Below, in pieces: positions 24,680-36,000 of a stretch of DNA of 64,000 nucleotides (its first letter is position 1; every line of letters begins with the position of its first letter). The position numbers and the translations under genes are program-made. Where the stretch lies: assembly GCA_033060915.1 (NCBI GenBank), contig CM065378.1:53575001-53639000 (forward strand), given 5' to 3'. The stretch comes from Euryodendron excelsum. Taxonomy: Eukaryota > Streptophyta > Magnoliopsida > Ericales > Pentaphylacaceae. The notes under the pieces are model-generated. The model was not told the DNA's origin. It saw only the letters and a program-made list of their open reading frames with translations, and ran no database searches.

Positions 24680-25506
24680 TAAGATTCAAGGCTCGGTTAG
24701 TAGCAAAGGGATACTCACAGAGAAAAGGAGTTGATTATGATGAGGTTTTCTCCCCAATTGTTAGACACACATCCATCAGAGCAATTTTAATTTTGGTAGC
24801 AAATCATGACTTGGAATTAGAACAGTTTGATATGAAGACAACTTTCTTCCATGGCAACTTGGAGGATATTTACATGGTGTAACCTAAAGGCTTCAAGTAA
24901 TCAGAAAGTGAACATCTTATTTGCATATTGAAAAAGTATCTCTACGGGTTAAAGCAGTCTCCATTGCAATGGTATAAGAGGTTCGATTCTTACATGATTC
25001 AGATTGGCTACACATGTTGTGAGTATGATTATTACGTTTATATTAAGAGTCTTAAGGATGGTTCACATATTTTTCTACTGCGTTATGTGGATGTTATGTT
25101 GATTGCTGCAAAGAGTATAGTTGAAGTTGACAGGCTGAAGTCTCTTTTGAGCAAGGAGTTTGACATGAAATATTTGAGTGCTGCTAAGAAGATACTTGGC
25201 ATAGAGATTCACAGAGATTGGGGTGTTGGGAAGCTATGGGTATCTCAAAGGAGCTACATTAGCAAGGTGCTTGAAAAGTTTAACATGTTTGGCGCAAAAC
25301 CAGTAAGCACACCATTGGCGAGTCACTTTAAGTTATCAGTTAATCAGTTTCCCAAGATAGAAGAAGAAATTGAAGACATGTCAAAAGTGCCTTATGCCAA
25401 TGCAATGGGTTGTTTGATGTACATAATGGTATGTACTAGACCAGACTTAACACATACAGTAAGTGCAGTCAACAAGTACATAGCTAATCTAGGTAAAGAG
25501 TATTGA
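24680..25506 (+). pseudogene. copia reverse transcriptase, broken
   Basis: The RT core runs from RLVAKGYSQ (about 24690) through the 192-aa ORF at 24928-25506. Stops lie near 24880 and 24899. The catalytic box reads YVDVM where the family has YVDDM, so one metal-binding aspartate is lost. The YGLKQSP.QWYKRFD and CTRPDL motifs place it firmly in Ty1/copia. Confidence 0.85.
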
Positions 25507-25579
25507 AAGGCAGTGAAGTGGATTTTCAGATACTTAAAAGGTACACCAACTATGCTATTATGTTTGCAAGGCAACAAGA

Positions 25580-25990
25580 ATAAATTTCAGTCATGGGATA
25601 TATTGATGCAGACTATGCTGGGGATGTAGATGATAAGAGGTCTATGATAGGTTATGTGTTTACACTTGTAGGCGGGCCTATTTGTTGGAGATTTACATTA
25701 CAGTCCATTATAGCATTGTCTACAATAGAATCTAAGTACATGGTAGTGACAGAGGCAATAAAGGAAGCACTTTAGGTGAAGGGAGGTCGAAGAGCTTGGG
25801 TTACATCAAGATGGCATTCAAATAAGTTGTGACAGCTAGAGTGCTATTTATTTAGCAAAGCATCAGGTTTATCACGCCAGAACCAAACATATTGATGTGA
25901 GGTTTCATAAGATTAGGGAGTTGATTGGTAATAGTGCGGTGAAGCTTGAGAAAATTCACATTTCAAATAATGCAATAGATATATTGACAA
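25580..25990 (+). pseudogene. copia RNase H, broken
   Basis: The ORF at 25593-25775 carries DADYAGDVDDKRS and ALSTIESKYM, the RNase H segments of copia polyproteins. The frame stops at 25775, and the rest continues in other frames to about 25990. Confidence 0.8.
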
Positions 25991-26136
25991 AGACCATCAC
26001 AACTAATAAGTTCAAGCATTGCTTGGACTTACTCAGTGTTTTCTCAGTGCTAAAGAAGGAAGCTGCCTAATTTGAGATGGAGACAGTTTTGGATTTTTTC
26101 TCTTAAGGGGCAGGATTATTCACCAAACTGGAGATT

Positions 26137-26946
26137 TGTTAGAGTTAATGACTGATATTATTAATACTAAGTTCGGGAACAATGGGGCTCATGGGCAGAA
26201 CGGAGCTGAGTGAAATGAAGCCCATGAGCCCATGATAGGCAATCCAGTTTTGTCCACCTGGGTCGAAATAATAGGTTGAGGGCTACGCAGTATAGTACGG
26301 GTATTTTGGAGATTTTGTTATTGTATCTAGGATTAGGGTTTGTATGTGGATGACAAAGAACATTTTTGTTTGATATCCCCACAATTAGAGCTGTTAGATG
26401 AGAAGAGACTTTGTGCCATGGAATATGTCCAGGTGGACTGAAGAGCAAGAAAGCATGCCGGAACAGGGTAGCGAGTGGCGGAGAAGACCTTCGGTTCCTG
26501 GTGCCATCCCTTGACCGAGTAATCCTATGATGACGTAACACGGTGGCAGAAGATGATGGTGGCGGTGTAGTCATGTCATTTGTAGACTGGCCTTTCCATT
26601 TCCCGTTCCCAACGATTGAGAAGACCCTGAAAAGCGCGAAGCCTTTTGACTTTTTTAGCACCTCTTGGCGTTGGGTTCGCAATAACCAGCTATAAGGGTT
26701 AGGTTGCTGCTCCGGCTCCGGGGCTGGTGGGAAGTTGAGATCCAGCTTTGGCTCAACAATTTGGTGGAAATTGAGATCGGGAAGCGATGTTTCATTTAAA
26801 TTTGTGTAACTCTAATCAACTGTAACACTTTTCTTCAAAAGTAATAAGAGAGAACTCTATTGCCGTTGAGGACGTATGTAATCAGACTGACTTTTGAACC
26901 TCGTTAAATCCGTGTATTCTGTGCTTGTTTATTCTTGTTTATTGCA
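26137..26946 (+). repeat. 3' LTR of the copia element, interrupted
   Basis: It begins TGTTAGAGTTAATGAC directly after CAAACTGGAGATT, a typical copia polypurine-tract context, and ends TTATTGCA. The segment 26342-26792 is absent from the 5' LTR. Without it the LTR is about 359 bp. Confidence 0.8.
26342..26792. mobile_element. 451-bp foreign insertion inside the copia 3' LTR
   Basis: The paired LTR reads GGGTTTCATTTAAA continuously, whereas here GTTT occurs on both sides (26338-26341 and 26789-26792) of 451 extra bases, giving a 4-base duplication. The insert is more GC-rich than its surroundings. On the - strand it has an open frame from 26682 through its left end with basic, Pro/Ser-rich content, preceded by an upstream in-frame LDLNFPPAPEPEQQPNP stretch. 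No transposon termini are obvious. It could be a captured gene piece. I do not recognise the protein. Confidence 0.6.
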
Positions 26947-27184
26947 TTGGATATATTTTTCTACGCAACTCATACTTGGTCAATAATGGTCATTCTCACA
27001 TAGTACATACTGAAAAACATATAATTAACCAAACCCCACATAGATTATTGTATGAATAAAGTTCTTAGCTCAAACTGAGGTGGGTTGGGGTTGGTTCACT
27101 CGTGGCCTCTCTATCTCTCTCGGGCAACAACTCCTTTTTCTCTCATTCTTGGCAAAATTTTCCCTTTTCCCTCTATTTCTCACC

Positions 27185-27226
<42 letters not shown>

Positions 27227-27925
27227 CTCTCAGCTGCACTTTGGTAACCCCTCCTCTCCTTTGTTTCGCTTAAGCTATAATAGCTTTTGGTGTGAGAAGC
27301 ATTGGCCAAAGAGGCCTTGTTTATATAGGCACATTGGGAAACCTCCTTGCAATTTTTATTTGTTCAAGGTACACCTAGTAGTTAATATCATTCTTAGTAA
27401 GTACTAATCTTTCCACTAACCTCACCTTACTCCCCTTTACTCTTTGATCTTTTCCTCAATCCCCCCTTGGTTACCTTTGTTTACTTATTCCTTTTCTTTG
27501 CTGCCATTACAGTCCAATGTATCAATGCCCACTGGCCAACAAAAGCACGGCCGAATGGTCCCAGCAACCATGGCCAAAACAATTAATTTTTAGTCCTTCT
27601 CCCCATTAATATTTTACATATTTATATAAGATATGGTTTTCTTTCACCTGACCAACAATCATACCTCTCAATTAGATATCAAAACTATACCACCACTAAA
27701 TAACACGTACTACATAAGTTAAAGCCAAAGGATTCTTTCCGTTATTCCATCTAATAAAAAAAAAAATTCCTTTCCCAAGATTACCTTTCTTTATATGTAC
27801 CTACTTTTATTTTATTTATCTCCAACTTTATCATTTCATAACGTTAGCACACACCTTCATAGTTTTATTAATTCTATACATATATATATGTTTTTATTTT
27901 ATTTTATAAAATACGGGATGTTACA
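26947..27925 (-). mobile_element. LTR-like fragment with - strand terminus TGTAACATCCCG
   Basis: The + strand ends CGGGATGTTACA at 27925, a plant LTR terminus read on the - strand. On the - strand TATATAAACAAGG near 27330 could be a TATA element. A 49-base T-run lies inside. The left boundary is not defined. Confidence 0.3.
27188..27236 (+). repeat. poly(T) tract, 49 bases
   Basis: An uninterrupted T-run in a CT-rich setting. It could be the poly(A) tail of a - strand retroposon. No gene body is recognisable next to it. Confidence 0.95.
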
Positions 27926-28034
27926 ATGCATGATGTGTAAGCATAATGAATGGCATCTCAAGACCCATTTTTAATGATGCCTTCATTTTTTTTTAAGTAC
28001 ATTGAAAAAAGCAGTTATGATATCATGTCAACTA

Positions 28035-28150
28035 ATTAGACACGTCTTGGGCGAGTTGGTGTCGGGTATCAAACTCCGGACTTTGGCAAGCGGGCAGCAA
28101 GCGACCCACCTATCAGAGCTCACCCTCTGCTCACATAACCACTCGCACCA
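28035..28150 (-). repeat. possible tRNA-derived SINE fragment
   Basis: On the - strand, GCTCTGATAGGTGG resembles a Pol III A box. About 40 bases on, GGAGTTTGATACCC resembles a B box. No tRNA fold or tail is evident. This is a weak call made from the two boxes only. Confidence 0.2.
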
Positions 28151-28471
28151 TGTTGCAGTGGACAATGCACTCTTACAATGGCCATAACAATGCTTGTTCA
28201 TTTGGGGTTTGTTTTGTGTACCAAAAAATAAAAACAAACATAAAAATTTGGGATTCCATGTCTAAGGCTGAGATGACTCGCCTAAGCGCAGCATTGGTAC
28301 AGCGCGGCCATGACATACCTATTCGCCTAGTCTTTCTAATTTTTATTTCAATTTAATAAACTAGAACATTTACGTTAAGTATTGAGAACGGGAAAGACTT
28401 CTTTTTCCGGCTCACTCCAGGCAGCTCAAATAGTCAAGGTCAGACTGCGGGGGCTGCGCGGAAGGACCACC

Positions 28472-28496
28472 AAAAAAAAAAAAAAAAAAAAAAAAA
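28472..28496 (+). repeat. poly(A) tract, 25 bases
   Basis: An A-run following a GC-richer stretch (CTGCGGGGGCTGCGCGGAAG). It could be the tail of a short retroposon. The body is not identified. Confidence 0.85.
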
Positions 28497-29831
28497 GACC
28501 TCAAACGAAAAATAGAATTTTTTTTTATAAATACCTATTCTTTTTCTTGAGCCAACCAAATAAAGAAAATAATTTAATATCTTTCACTTCATTCTTTTTT
28601 CCTATCTTTGCCCTCTTTTTTTATTTTTTCTTTTGTTGTCCATAAATCCAAGATTTAAATATAGCATAAAATCATCACTACGATGGAAAGTTAGCAAAGT
28701 AACAACCAACAAAATTGTTTTTTCTAGGCTTTTTTTTTTTGGGAGGACCAATGGAGATCAAATATCATCAGTGGTTAATTCAACAATAATAGAGCCCTTG
28801 CCCTAATCTAACTGGATGCCGTACTGATATTAACTAACCTGGAAATACAGTCTCCTGAAGGAAAATTGATGGTTATCATTACTTTTGATATATATGGAAA
28901 GAGAAGGAAAATAAATTATGTTAAAAAGAAAAAGGGATCTTCAAAATGACTCATCCAAAATGACACTTAACAAGTTGATCACACAAACTAATTCATGGCC
29001 TCAAATAATATAAGTGTTAAACAAGAATTTTCGAACAAGGGAGTTGAGCATCAACAACACTGATTTCTTCCTCTGATCAAACAAATAGGATAATTAGCAA
29101 AATTTCTGGAATTCAATATTACCCTGAGAATAATAAGTAGGCGGATAGGCAGAGCAAGAGCTTTTGAAGTCTACCCGGCCGCACTTCATCATTCATCTAT
29201 TTAGGCCCAACTAGGAACCGGCCGCAATTCATCGTTCTCTGAAACAGAGCCTAGTTTCTCCATAGTAGTATACAAGTGAGCATTAATATCAAAGGCATGT
29301 GGACTTAACGGTGAATACCAAATACATACTTTAAAATAAAATCTCGTCAGTCATAGTCAAAGTAGTTTCATAAGTAGATACCAACAATAAAGCGACAACA
29401 ATTAAAACCTTTAGGCAATGACATTAACCTTTACTCAATAGAATCTGAATGTATATACATTATCAAAAATTCGCATTTTTCTTTTTGTCCCTAACCCATA
29501 TATATATATATATATTGTTTTTGGTCCCAGGCCAGCTCACTCCTGTACTAACCGCTCAAAACATCCTTTTCTATAGCCTCCCACAAATACAAAGCATATA
29601 TGTAAGAAAATGTAAGGGGAAAAAGAACTAACACTAGTTTGTCAAAATCTTGAGGTTTTGACTGGAAAAATATACACTTTGTACACAGTGCGTGGCTAGG
29701 GTTGGGTCCTCTTTTTCTTTGATGGGAAACTATGGTTAGTTCATCAAGCTTTGCTGAGATCTGGTTCGTATCATATTCTTCAGCACACAGTTGTTGATTG
29801 AAAAGCCCTATTCCACATGCACTGCTAGGTT

Positions 29832-30002
29832 TCAGCCATTTAGCTTCGCTAGGAACTGGTTCAGATTGTATTCTTCAGTGTACTGTGATTGATCCCAAAG
29901 TTCCTCTAGTCCACCAAGGATGGCTTTTAATCCCTTTCGAGTACCGGCAAATTTTGAATCTCCATCAAAGTTTCCATCAGAACCCTTTGATGCAGTAGCT
30001 CC
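29832..30002 (-). CDS. BTAF1: BTAF1 window exon 18 (C-terminus and stop)
   Basis: 56 codons plus TGA. It has a Gly/Ser-rich linker, then [20 protein letters not shown] and a short tail ending KLNG. This C-terminal block is the family's bridge/anchor region. Confidence 0.95.
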   Translation of the reverse strand, partial: GATASKGSDGNFDGDSKFAGTRKGLKAILGGLEELWDQSQYTEEYNLNQFLAKLNG

Positions 30003-33000
30003 CTGGAAGTCAAATATGTATTAGATGTCACCCGAAGGAGGAAAAAAACCATATGTCACAGTATAATTTGCTTTATTGGAAAACAAATTTTGAAGTATGT
30101 GCTATGAAGGCCTAAAAGCAACATGTAGGAACAAGCATTTCCACACATTTGAAATACTTCAATAAAACTTTGTTGGACACTAATTGTCAGAAACTTTTTC
30201 AATGTAAGTTATTTACATGGTGATTGACTAAATATTTCCCCAAGGCAAATACCAAACTTGAATATCAAAATCATGTCTGATATGTTGCATTTAAAATGTG
30301 ACACTTCCATAAACTCAAGAGTGAAGCTGAAGTCAACAATACCTTTTTGGTTTCCGCTGATGTGAATAGATCAAGCAGCTGGTCGGTATTCATTGTTTTC
30401 AGACTAGCATTTTCTGAATTGATGACAGCATTAGCTACTGACACTTTGAACTTCTGGAGGCTCATAACTTTCTCCTCCAAGGTTCCTCGCATAATGAGAC
30501 GATGTACATTCACCACTTTCCGCTGGCCAAGCCTGTGTGCTCGGTCCATTGCCTGCACATGCGTAGTGTAAGACACAATCAATCTCTAGCAAGAAAATAA
30601 GTAATCTGCTTGTCACAAGTTCCTCTTGATGGAAATTCCAAGAGCATCACACCCTCCAAGAAGCAAATGAAAATTACAAACATTTATTGCTTGTGTGAGT
30701 TTGTGTAGCCAGTGTTTGGGCAGCTGTGTTCACATGCAGAGAGAGAGAGCGAGAGTCTACAAATCAACAAATCAGTTGGCAACATGATTAAGCAATGATA
30801 GAAAGTTAGAAAACCAGAAGGGACCTTAACAGTGTTTATTACATCTCAACTGGGTGTCACTGACTCGCTAATTCAAAGAGGCAAGGCATTAGAGGATCGT
30901 CAAATGAAAATATTATATTCTACTTGAAGATGAATTGCTTTTGTGGTATGCATATACCATGGAAAGGTTAATTATTACATATATTGTGACCAGGCAAAGG
31001 AATACAAGTTGGTCATTTAAATGAATTGAAATCATGTAGAACTAAATTATTAAAATATTAACCGAGGCAGAGCATAGTACATTAGCCAGTTCATCTACCC
31101 TGTCCATAACTGTTCTCCCAAAAACTTTTTGGTTCTAATAAGTCAAGACATGTTAATCAGGTTCTCCTTGAACAACCCAAAAGTTGAACCAAACCAGCCG
31201 AAAGGCTAGATAATGAGTCCACCAGTATAAGCAGCCATGTTCATCCAATTTTGGTACCTATTGATTTGGCGATCTCTATAAAAGAGCTGAAGCAAATAAT
31301 TTCTAGTGAAATCCAGTAGAATCGAAAAATTTCTGATGACTTTCAGTACAAAAGTTGCACGAGAGTTGTTAAAAAGATAATTTTCTGAAAGCTCCACTGG
31401 ACGGCAAGACATGGCAGAAGATATCCGTGTATCTTTACTGTATTTCCATAAAAAAAAGATGAAGTAAAGGTGACACATTTCAAAGCCAAAAAGTTGCTCA
31501 ATGCAGATGGAACTTGACACAGGAACTGCGGGTATATTTCACATGCCTGATGATCTCGCATTGGATTCCAGTCATGCTCCATGAAAACAAGGGTATCCGC
31601 TGATGTTAGGTTCAAACCAAGCCCGCCAACTGCAGGAAGAGATTATAAATGAGTGAAATTCAAAACCCAAATTTGTATGCTGAAGACAATAAAATCTTAC
31701 CATGGGTAGTGAGCAGTAGTGCATCAATAGTAGGATCCGAATTGAAAGCCTTCACAATATCAAAACGCTTTTCTGGCTCAACTGATCCATCCAACCGTAA
31801 ATATGTGACACTGCTTAGAAGCAAGCACAAAATTATATTTTTTATAAAACGTGTCAAAAAGAATGAGAGACTTTTCTTTATGTTAGAAAAAGAAAATTTC
31901 AGTTGTTATTCCAGCCAGTGAATATACTGAGAGCTGTAATTTTGTAAGCTGTGTGAATATCATTGTGTAAAACATGAATTGAGGTGATCAAAAAAGGCCT
32001 CTAACAAATTTGAGCTTCTATTAGAGTTTTCTTGTCCCAAACAACACACTGACCATGCCAGTCACACCCAAGAATAACCCAAATTTGGATCCTCTCCGTT
32101 TCATACTGAAAATGGAGAGATCTAGTCGAAGAAATCGTGACTGCACATAGCAAAGCATGCAGCCATGACTTTGCCACATTGTTAAAATTTAGATGTAAGT
32201 GTGGTTGTCAGCCACACTTTGAAAGGATAAAAGCAAGGTTGGCGACCACATTTTCACTTACAGAATGATTCGTAATCACAGAATTAGAGACGCAGCAAAA
32301 TTGCAGCCATTCATTTCTGGATGAGTGGCTGAGATTTACTCAAATGGATCTCTCCATCCTAACAACCAATCAACAAAATCTACCTTTATGTAAGCCTTTT
32401 GCCAATCTTCTCAGAGACCTCATTTGACACCTATCAAACACTCCAACCCTTCCAATAGTCTTCAATGTTGATCTCTTCTCTGCAGCATTCAAGCCTTTCT
32501 ATGAAATGAATCTATGCTTTAATGAAAAAAACTGATGCCCTGCTGCTCCTTCACTCATTAATTAAACTAAACTCCTTGCCGCCTTCTCACTCGAACCACC
32601 AAAACTTAGCATTTTAATGAAAAAATTAGTTTCTTCAGTTTCATAGCCTTTATAATGCTAGAACCCAATGCCATCCTGTTTCCCTCTCACTCACTATCGA
32701 TCTCAATGTTCTCTCAGTTGCTTCAAAAGGCTCAAAGATTCCTCAAAACCCTCATAGCATACACCCAAGTAGCTACAGAAACCTTTGATTCTTCCCATAG
32801 CTTGCACTAAAACCTCTCCAATCCCCATTGACAAACTTACACCCTCAACTTTAAAGCTCACAACACCCATTGTTGCCTCGCTCCACAGAGAGCAACACCT
32901 CCAGATAAGTTGTCAACCCCACACCCCCTCTTCCAACCCACCCTAAAGGGTGTTTTTGCCCCAAAACATTCCCAGTCTGAAAAGTACAGATACTTCTAAG

Positions 33001-36000
33001 AAGGTACCAGAACACTCTCCAATACGTGTCGGGAAAAAATCCAAATGTACAATTGGGGGACACAACTCTCCATCACTTGGACACATATATCCATCACTTA
33101 GATACACATGAGACATATTGCTAGTTTATAGAAAATAACTTGGAATCTAATTGTAAAATAAAAATAATTTGATTTTATACCTAATTTGACATTCAACTCA
33201 TGAAATACATGATTTTTAATTTTAATTCGTGTCGTCTTGCACTATTTTTATTATCTTTGGGTAAAATATTTTTATATATGACATAAAATTATATCTAATA
33301 TATAGTTTATCGTGTCCTGTATTTTTTAAAAATTTGCATGTCGGCGTGCCCATAGTGTGTCATAGTCAAATCGCATGTCCATATCCATACTTCTTAGTTC
33401 CCCGTAAACATCACTGAAATCCCCGATTCATGGCTTCCTCCCCTATTTCAAATCAAGGATCAAAATTTTCTTCGAAAGGTCGTTTCGATTGGCTCAAAAA
33501 CGGAAAACATTTCGAAGATGTTTCGAGATGTTTCAAAAACATTTTGGAAGCAACAACTATTAGTATAGTAAAATACAATCTTTGTATTTTTCTTAATAAA
33601 ATTTGTACAACATTTATAAAAATTTCTAAATTTGTGTTGATACAACTTATTGTTTTGATATGTAGTGTTGTGTAAGGGTGAAATTTTTTATGTTGCAATG
33701 TGTTTTGATGGAAAAAATACAGTTTCGTTATCCCATTGATGTTTCGTTTCAATCTCTTTGAAAAAGGAAGCATTTCAGCTGTTTCGGTAAAAACAAATGA
33801 AAATTTTCCTTCCCTGTGGGTTATTTTCTTAACGAAAACGAACAAATAATTATATGAGTGAAATCTTGATATAATTTGAAAAAACAAACGACAAGTCTAT
33901 TACAGAAGTTGATTCCTAACTTTCATCTCATATCATGACATAAGCAAGCAGTTATTATTGTATCGGCCTAAAACCTCGCTAATTGATCTTGTTCCTTGTT
34001 TCAAATATGCCATGCACCTTGCTGCACTTGCCTTAATCTCATCCCTACACAACCCCCAATCTGACAAGTCAACTCTATAATAGACCCGTTTATGAATATT
34101 GAAGAAAAGCTTGCAAGACACCCTACTTGATCTCAATATTAAGGCTATTCCCTTGCTCAATCTCAACACCCTTCTTGAGGGAAAGGATTCATGCTCAATG
34201 GGGTGTATGGAAATGAATGACTAAATTTTTTCTTTTTTTTCTTTCTCCTTTTTCTTCTTGACCGTTAGTTAATTCAACTGCCAATAATCTATGCACAACC
34301 TTAGCATTCCATTCTTCTTCTTAACAAAGACTACTGGCATTCCATTGAGCGATGTACTTGGTTGGATAAATCCTTTACTCAATACCTCATCCAACTGAGT
34401 TTTCAATTATTTTAATTCTATAGGGGCCATCCTATAGGGTGTAATGGATATAGGTGCAGTTCCTTGGTATAGTTCTATAACAAACTCAATTTCTCTATCA
34501 AGAAGTAGGCCTAGCAATGTCAGGAAAATACTTTGGGAAACTCATCCACAACTGGCAGGAGAGTTGCTTACTTGCTTCTACCTTTTTTTCGTCTTTTGCA
34601 GTAATGTGTCCTAAGAAACACAAATGAACATTTGCTTCTTTTTGCCACCTTCTGTAATCCAATAGTGAGTATGGTTAAGGTTTCTCCTTTGGCCCACATG
34701 AACTTTACTATGATGTTGATTGGGTGTCACATGGTTACCGTCTTATGGTAACAGTCTATTATAGCATAATACTTGGTGACCAACCCACACCTAGAATCAT
34801 ATCAAGTCCTTACATGTCCAATCAGATCAAGTCCACATAAAATTTGAAATTAGCTATCCTAATAATGTAGGACTGACAAACTAGTTGTGCTCCAACTTTC
34901 CCTACTAATGGGGTGGTTAATACTTAGCACAATATCTAGGGTCAGGTTGTAATCCCAAACTTATCATGAAGTCTTTAGAGATAAAAGAAGGTGTGGCTCC
35001 ACATTCAAATAACACTTTGACCCAGAAATTGTAAAGAAGTACGGTACCTTCAATTACTGCATTGGAAGATTCTCCTTTCACTTCCACAACAGGGAGTGCA
35101 AACACCCTTAATGGTCTGACTTCCTTTTCCTTGTCCAGGTGGTGTTGCACGTTGCTAACTTGTGGTTGCTAGGGCTTGGTTTCTCTCTAGCAGAGGTTTG
35201 TGTCGTTCTTGGGGTTATGGTGCTGGATGGTAACTTTATATGGGTTGAATTTGCTGAGGTCGAAAGTTACCAGTCTAATTCCAAAAGTTATGGTTTTGTA
35301 GGGGAGGGACAATTCCTCCTGATGTGTCCTGGGGGAAGATTCTCCTTTCTCTTTCACAACAGGGAGTGCAAACACCCTTAATGGTCTGACTTCCGTTTCC
35401 TTGTCCAAGTGGTGTTGCACGTGGCTAACTTGTGGTTGCTGGGGCTTGGTTTCTCTCTGGTAGAGGTTTGTGTCATTCTTGGGGTTATGGTGCTGGATGG
35501 TAACTTTATATGGGTTGAATTTGCTGAGGTCGAAAGTTACTAGTCTAATTCCAAAAGTTATGGTTTTGTAGGGGAGGGACAATTCCTCCTGATGTGTCCT
35601 GGGGGGCGATTACAGTTATAACACATTGAGGAATTTTCCCTTGATTCCTCAAGTTTATCCCACCATTCCTCTGAGAATAGTGTTGGTTGCAAGTTTTTAT
35701 ACCTCCTTGGCTACTCACTAGCTCCCTTGGATTCCTTCCAAAGTCCTCCTTCCCTTAACTCTTTTCTTGAGCTTGTCTTTTGTTGTTCATCCAGCTCTTG
35801 TTCCACTAACATGGCTCGATCGAAAAATTGCAGTCCCTATAAAAACCACAATTCGAGAGCGAATTGCAGCCCTCAATCCTTTCAGAAATCGTCAAGTTTT
35901 CCTTTCCTCGATTGACACCAAGTCAGGGGCAAATCGAGACAATCCAATGAATTTGACAGCATTTTACTAGGGCTAGTGCAGTAGGGGCCGGTGCTACTGG

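Larger units (their letters stand above)
23245..26946 (+). mobile_element. defective Ty1/copia retrotransposon with two LTRs
   Basis: The LTRs are 23245-23515 (5' end truncated) and 26137-26946 (with an insertion). The order integrase, RT, RNase H identifies Ty1/copia. The internal region is only about 2.6 kb and starts in integrase, so gag and protease are deleted. The reading frames are broken by many stops, and a 17-base A-run lies at about 24640-24656. The paired LTRs differ mostly by transitions, as in a methylated old copy. The element is not autonomous. It lies between the repeat fragments at 21773 and 26947. Confidence 0.85.
27926..29831. other. intergenic plus 3' flank/3'-UTR side of BTAF1
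   Basis: No gene is supported. A 25-base A-run lies at 28472-28496, a possible tRNA-like SINE piece at about 28035-28150, and a duplicated CGGCCGCA.TTCATC motif at 29178 and 29220. The BTAF1 3'-UTR should occupy some hundreds of bases left of 29832, but I see no clear - strand AATAAA close by. Confidence 0.5.
30003..31700 (-). other. BTAF1 introns between exons 15 and 18
   Basis: Introns 30003-30342, 30553-31546 (GC-AG, 994 bp) and 31630-31700. A short GA tract lies near 30740. I see no mobile element. Confidence 0.8.

Noticed and set aside
27085..27407. Open frames with long Phe/Lys runs around the T-tract
   Set aside because: They are translations of the 49-base T-run and CT-rich flanks, with no protein features.
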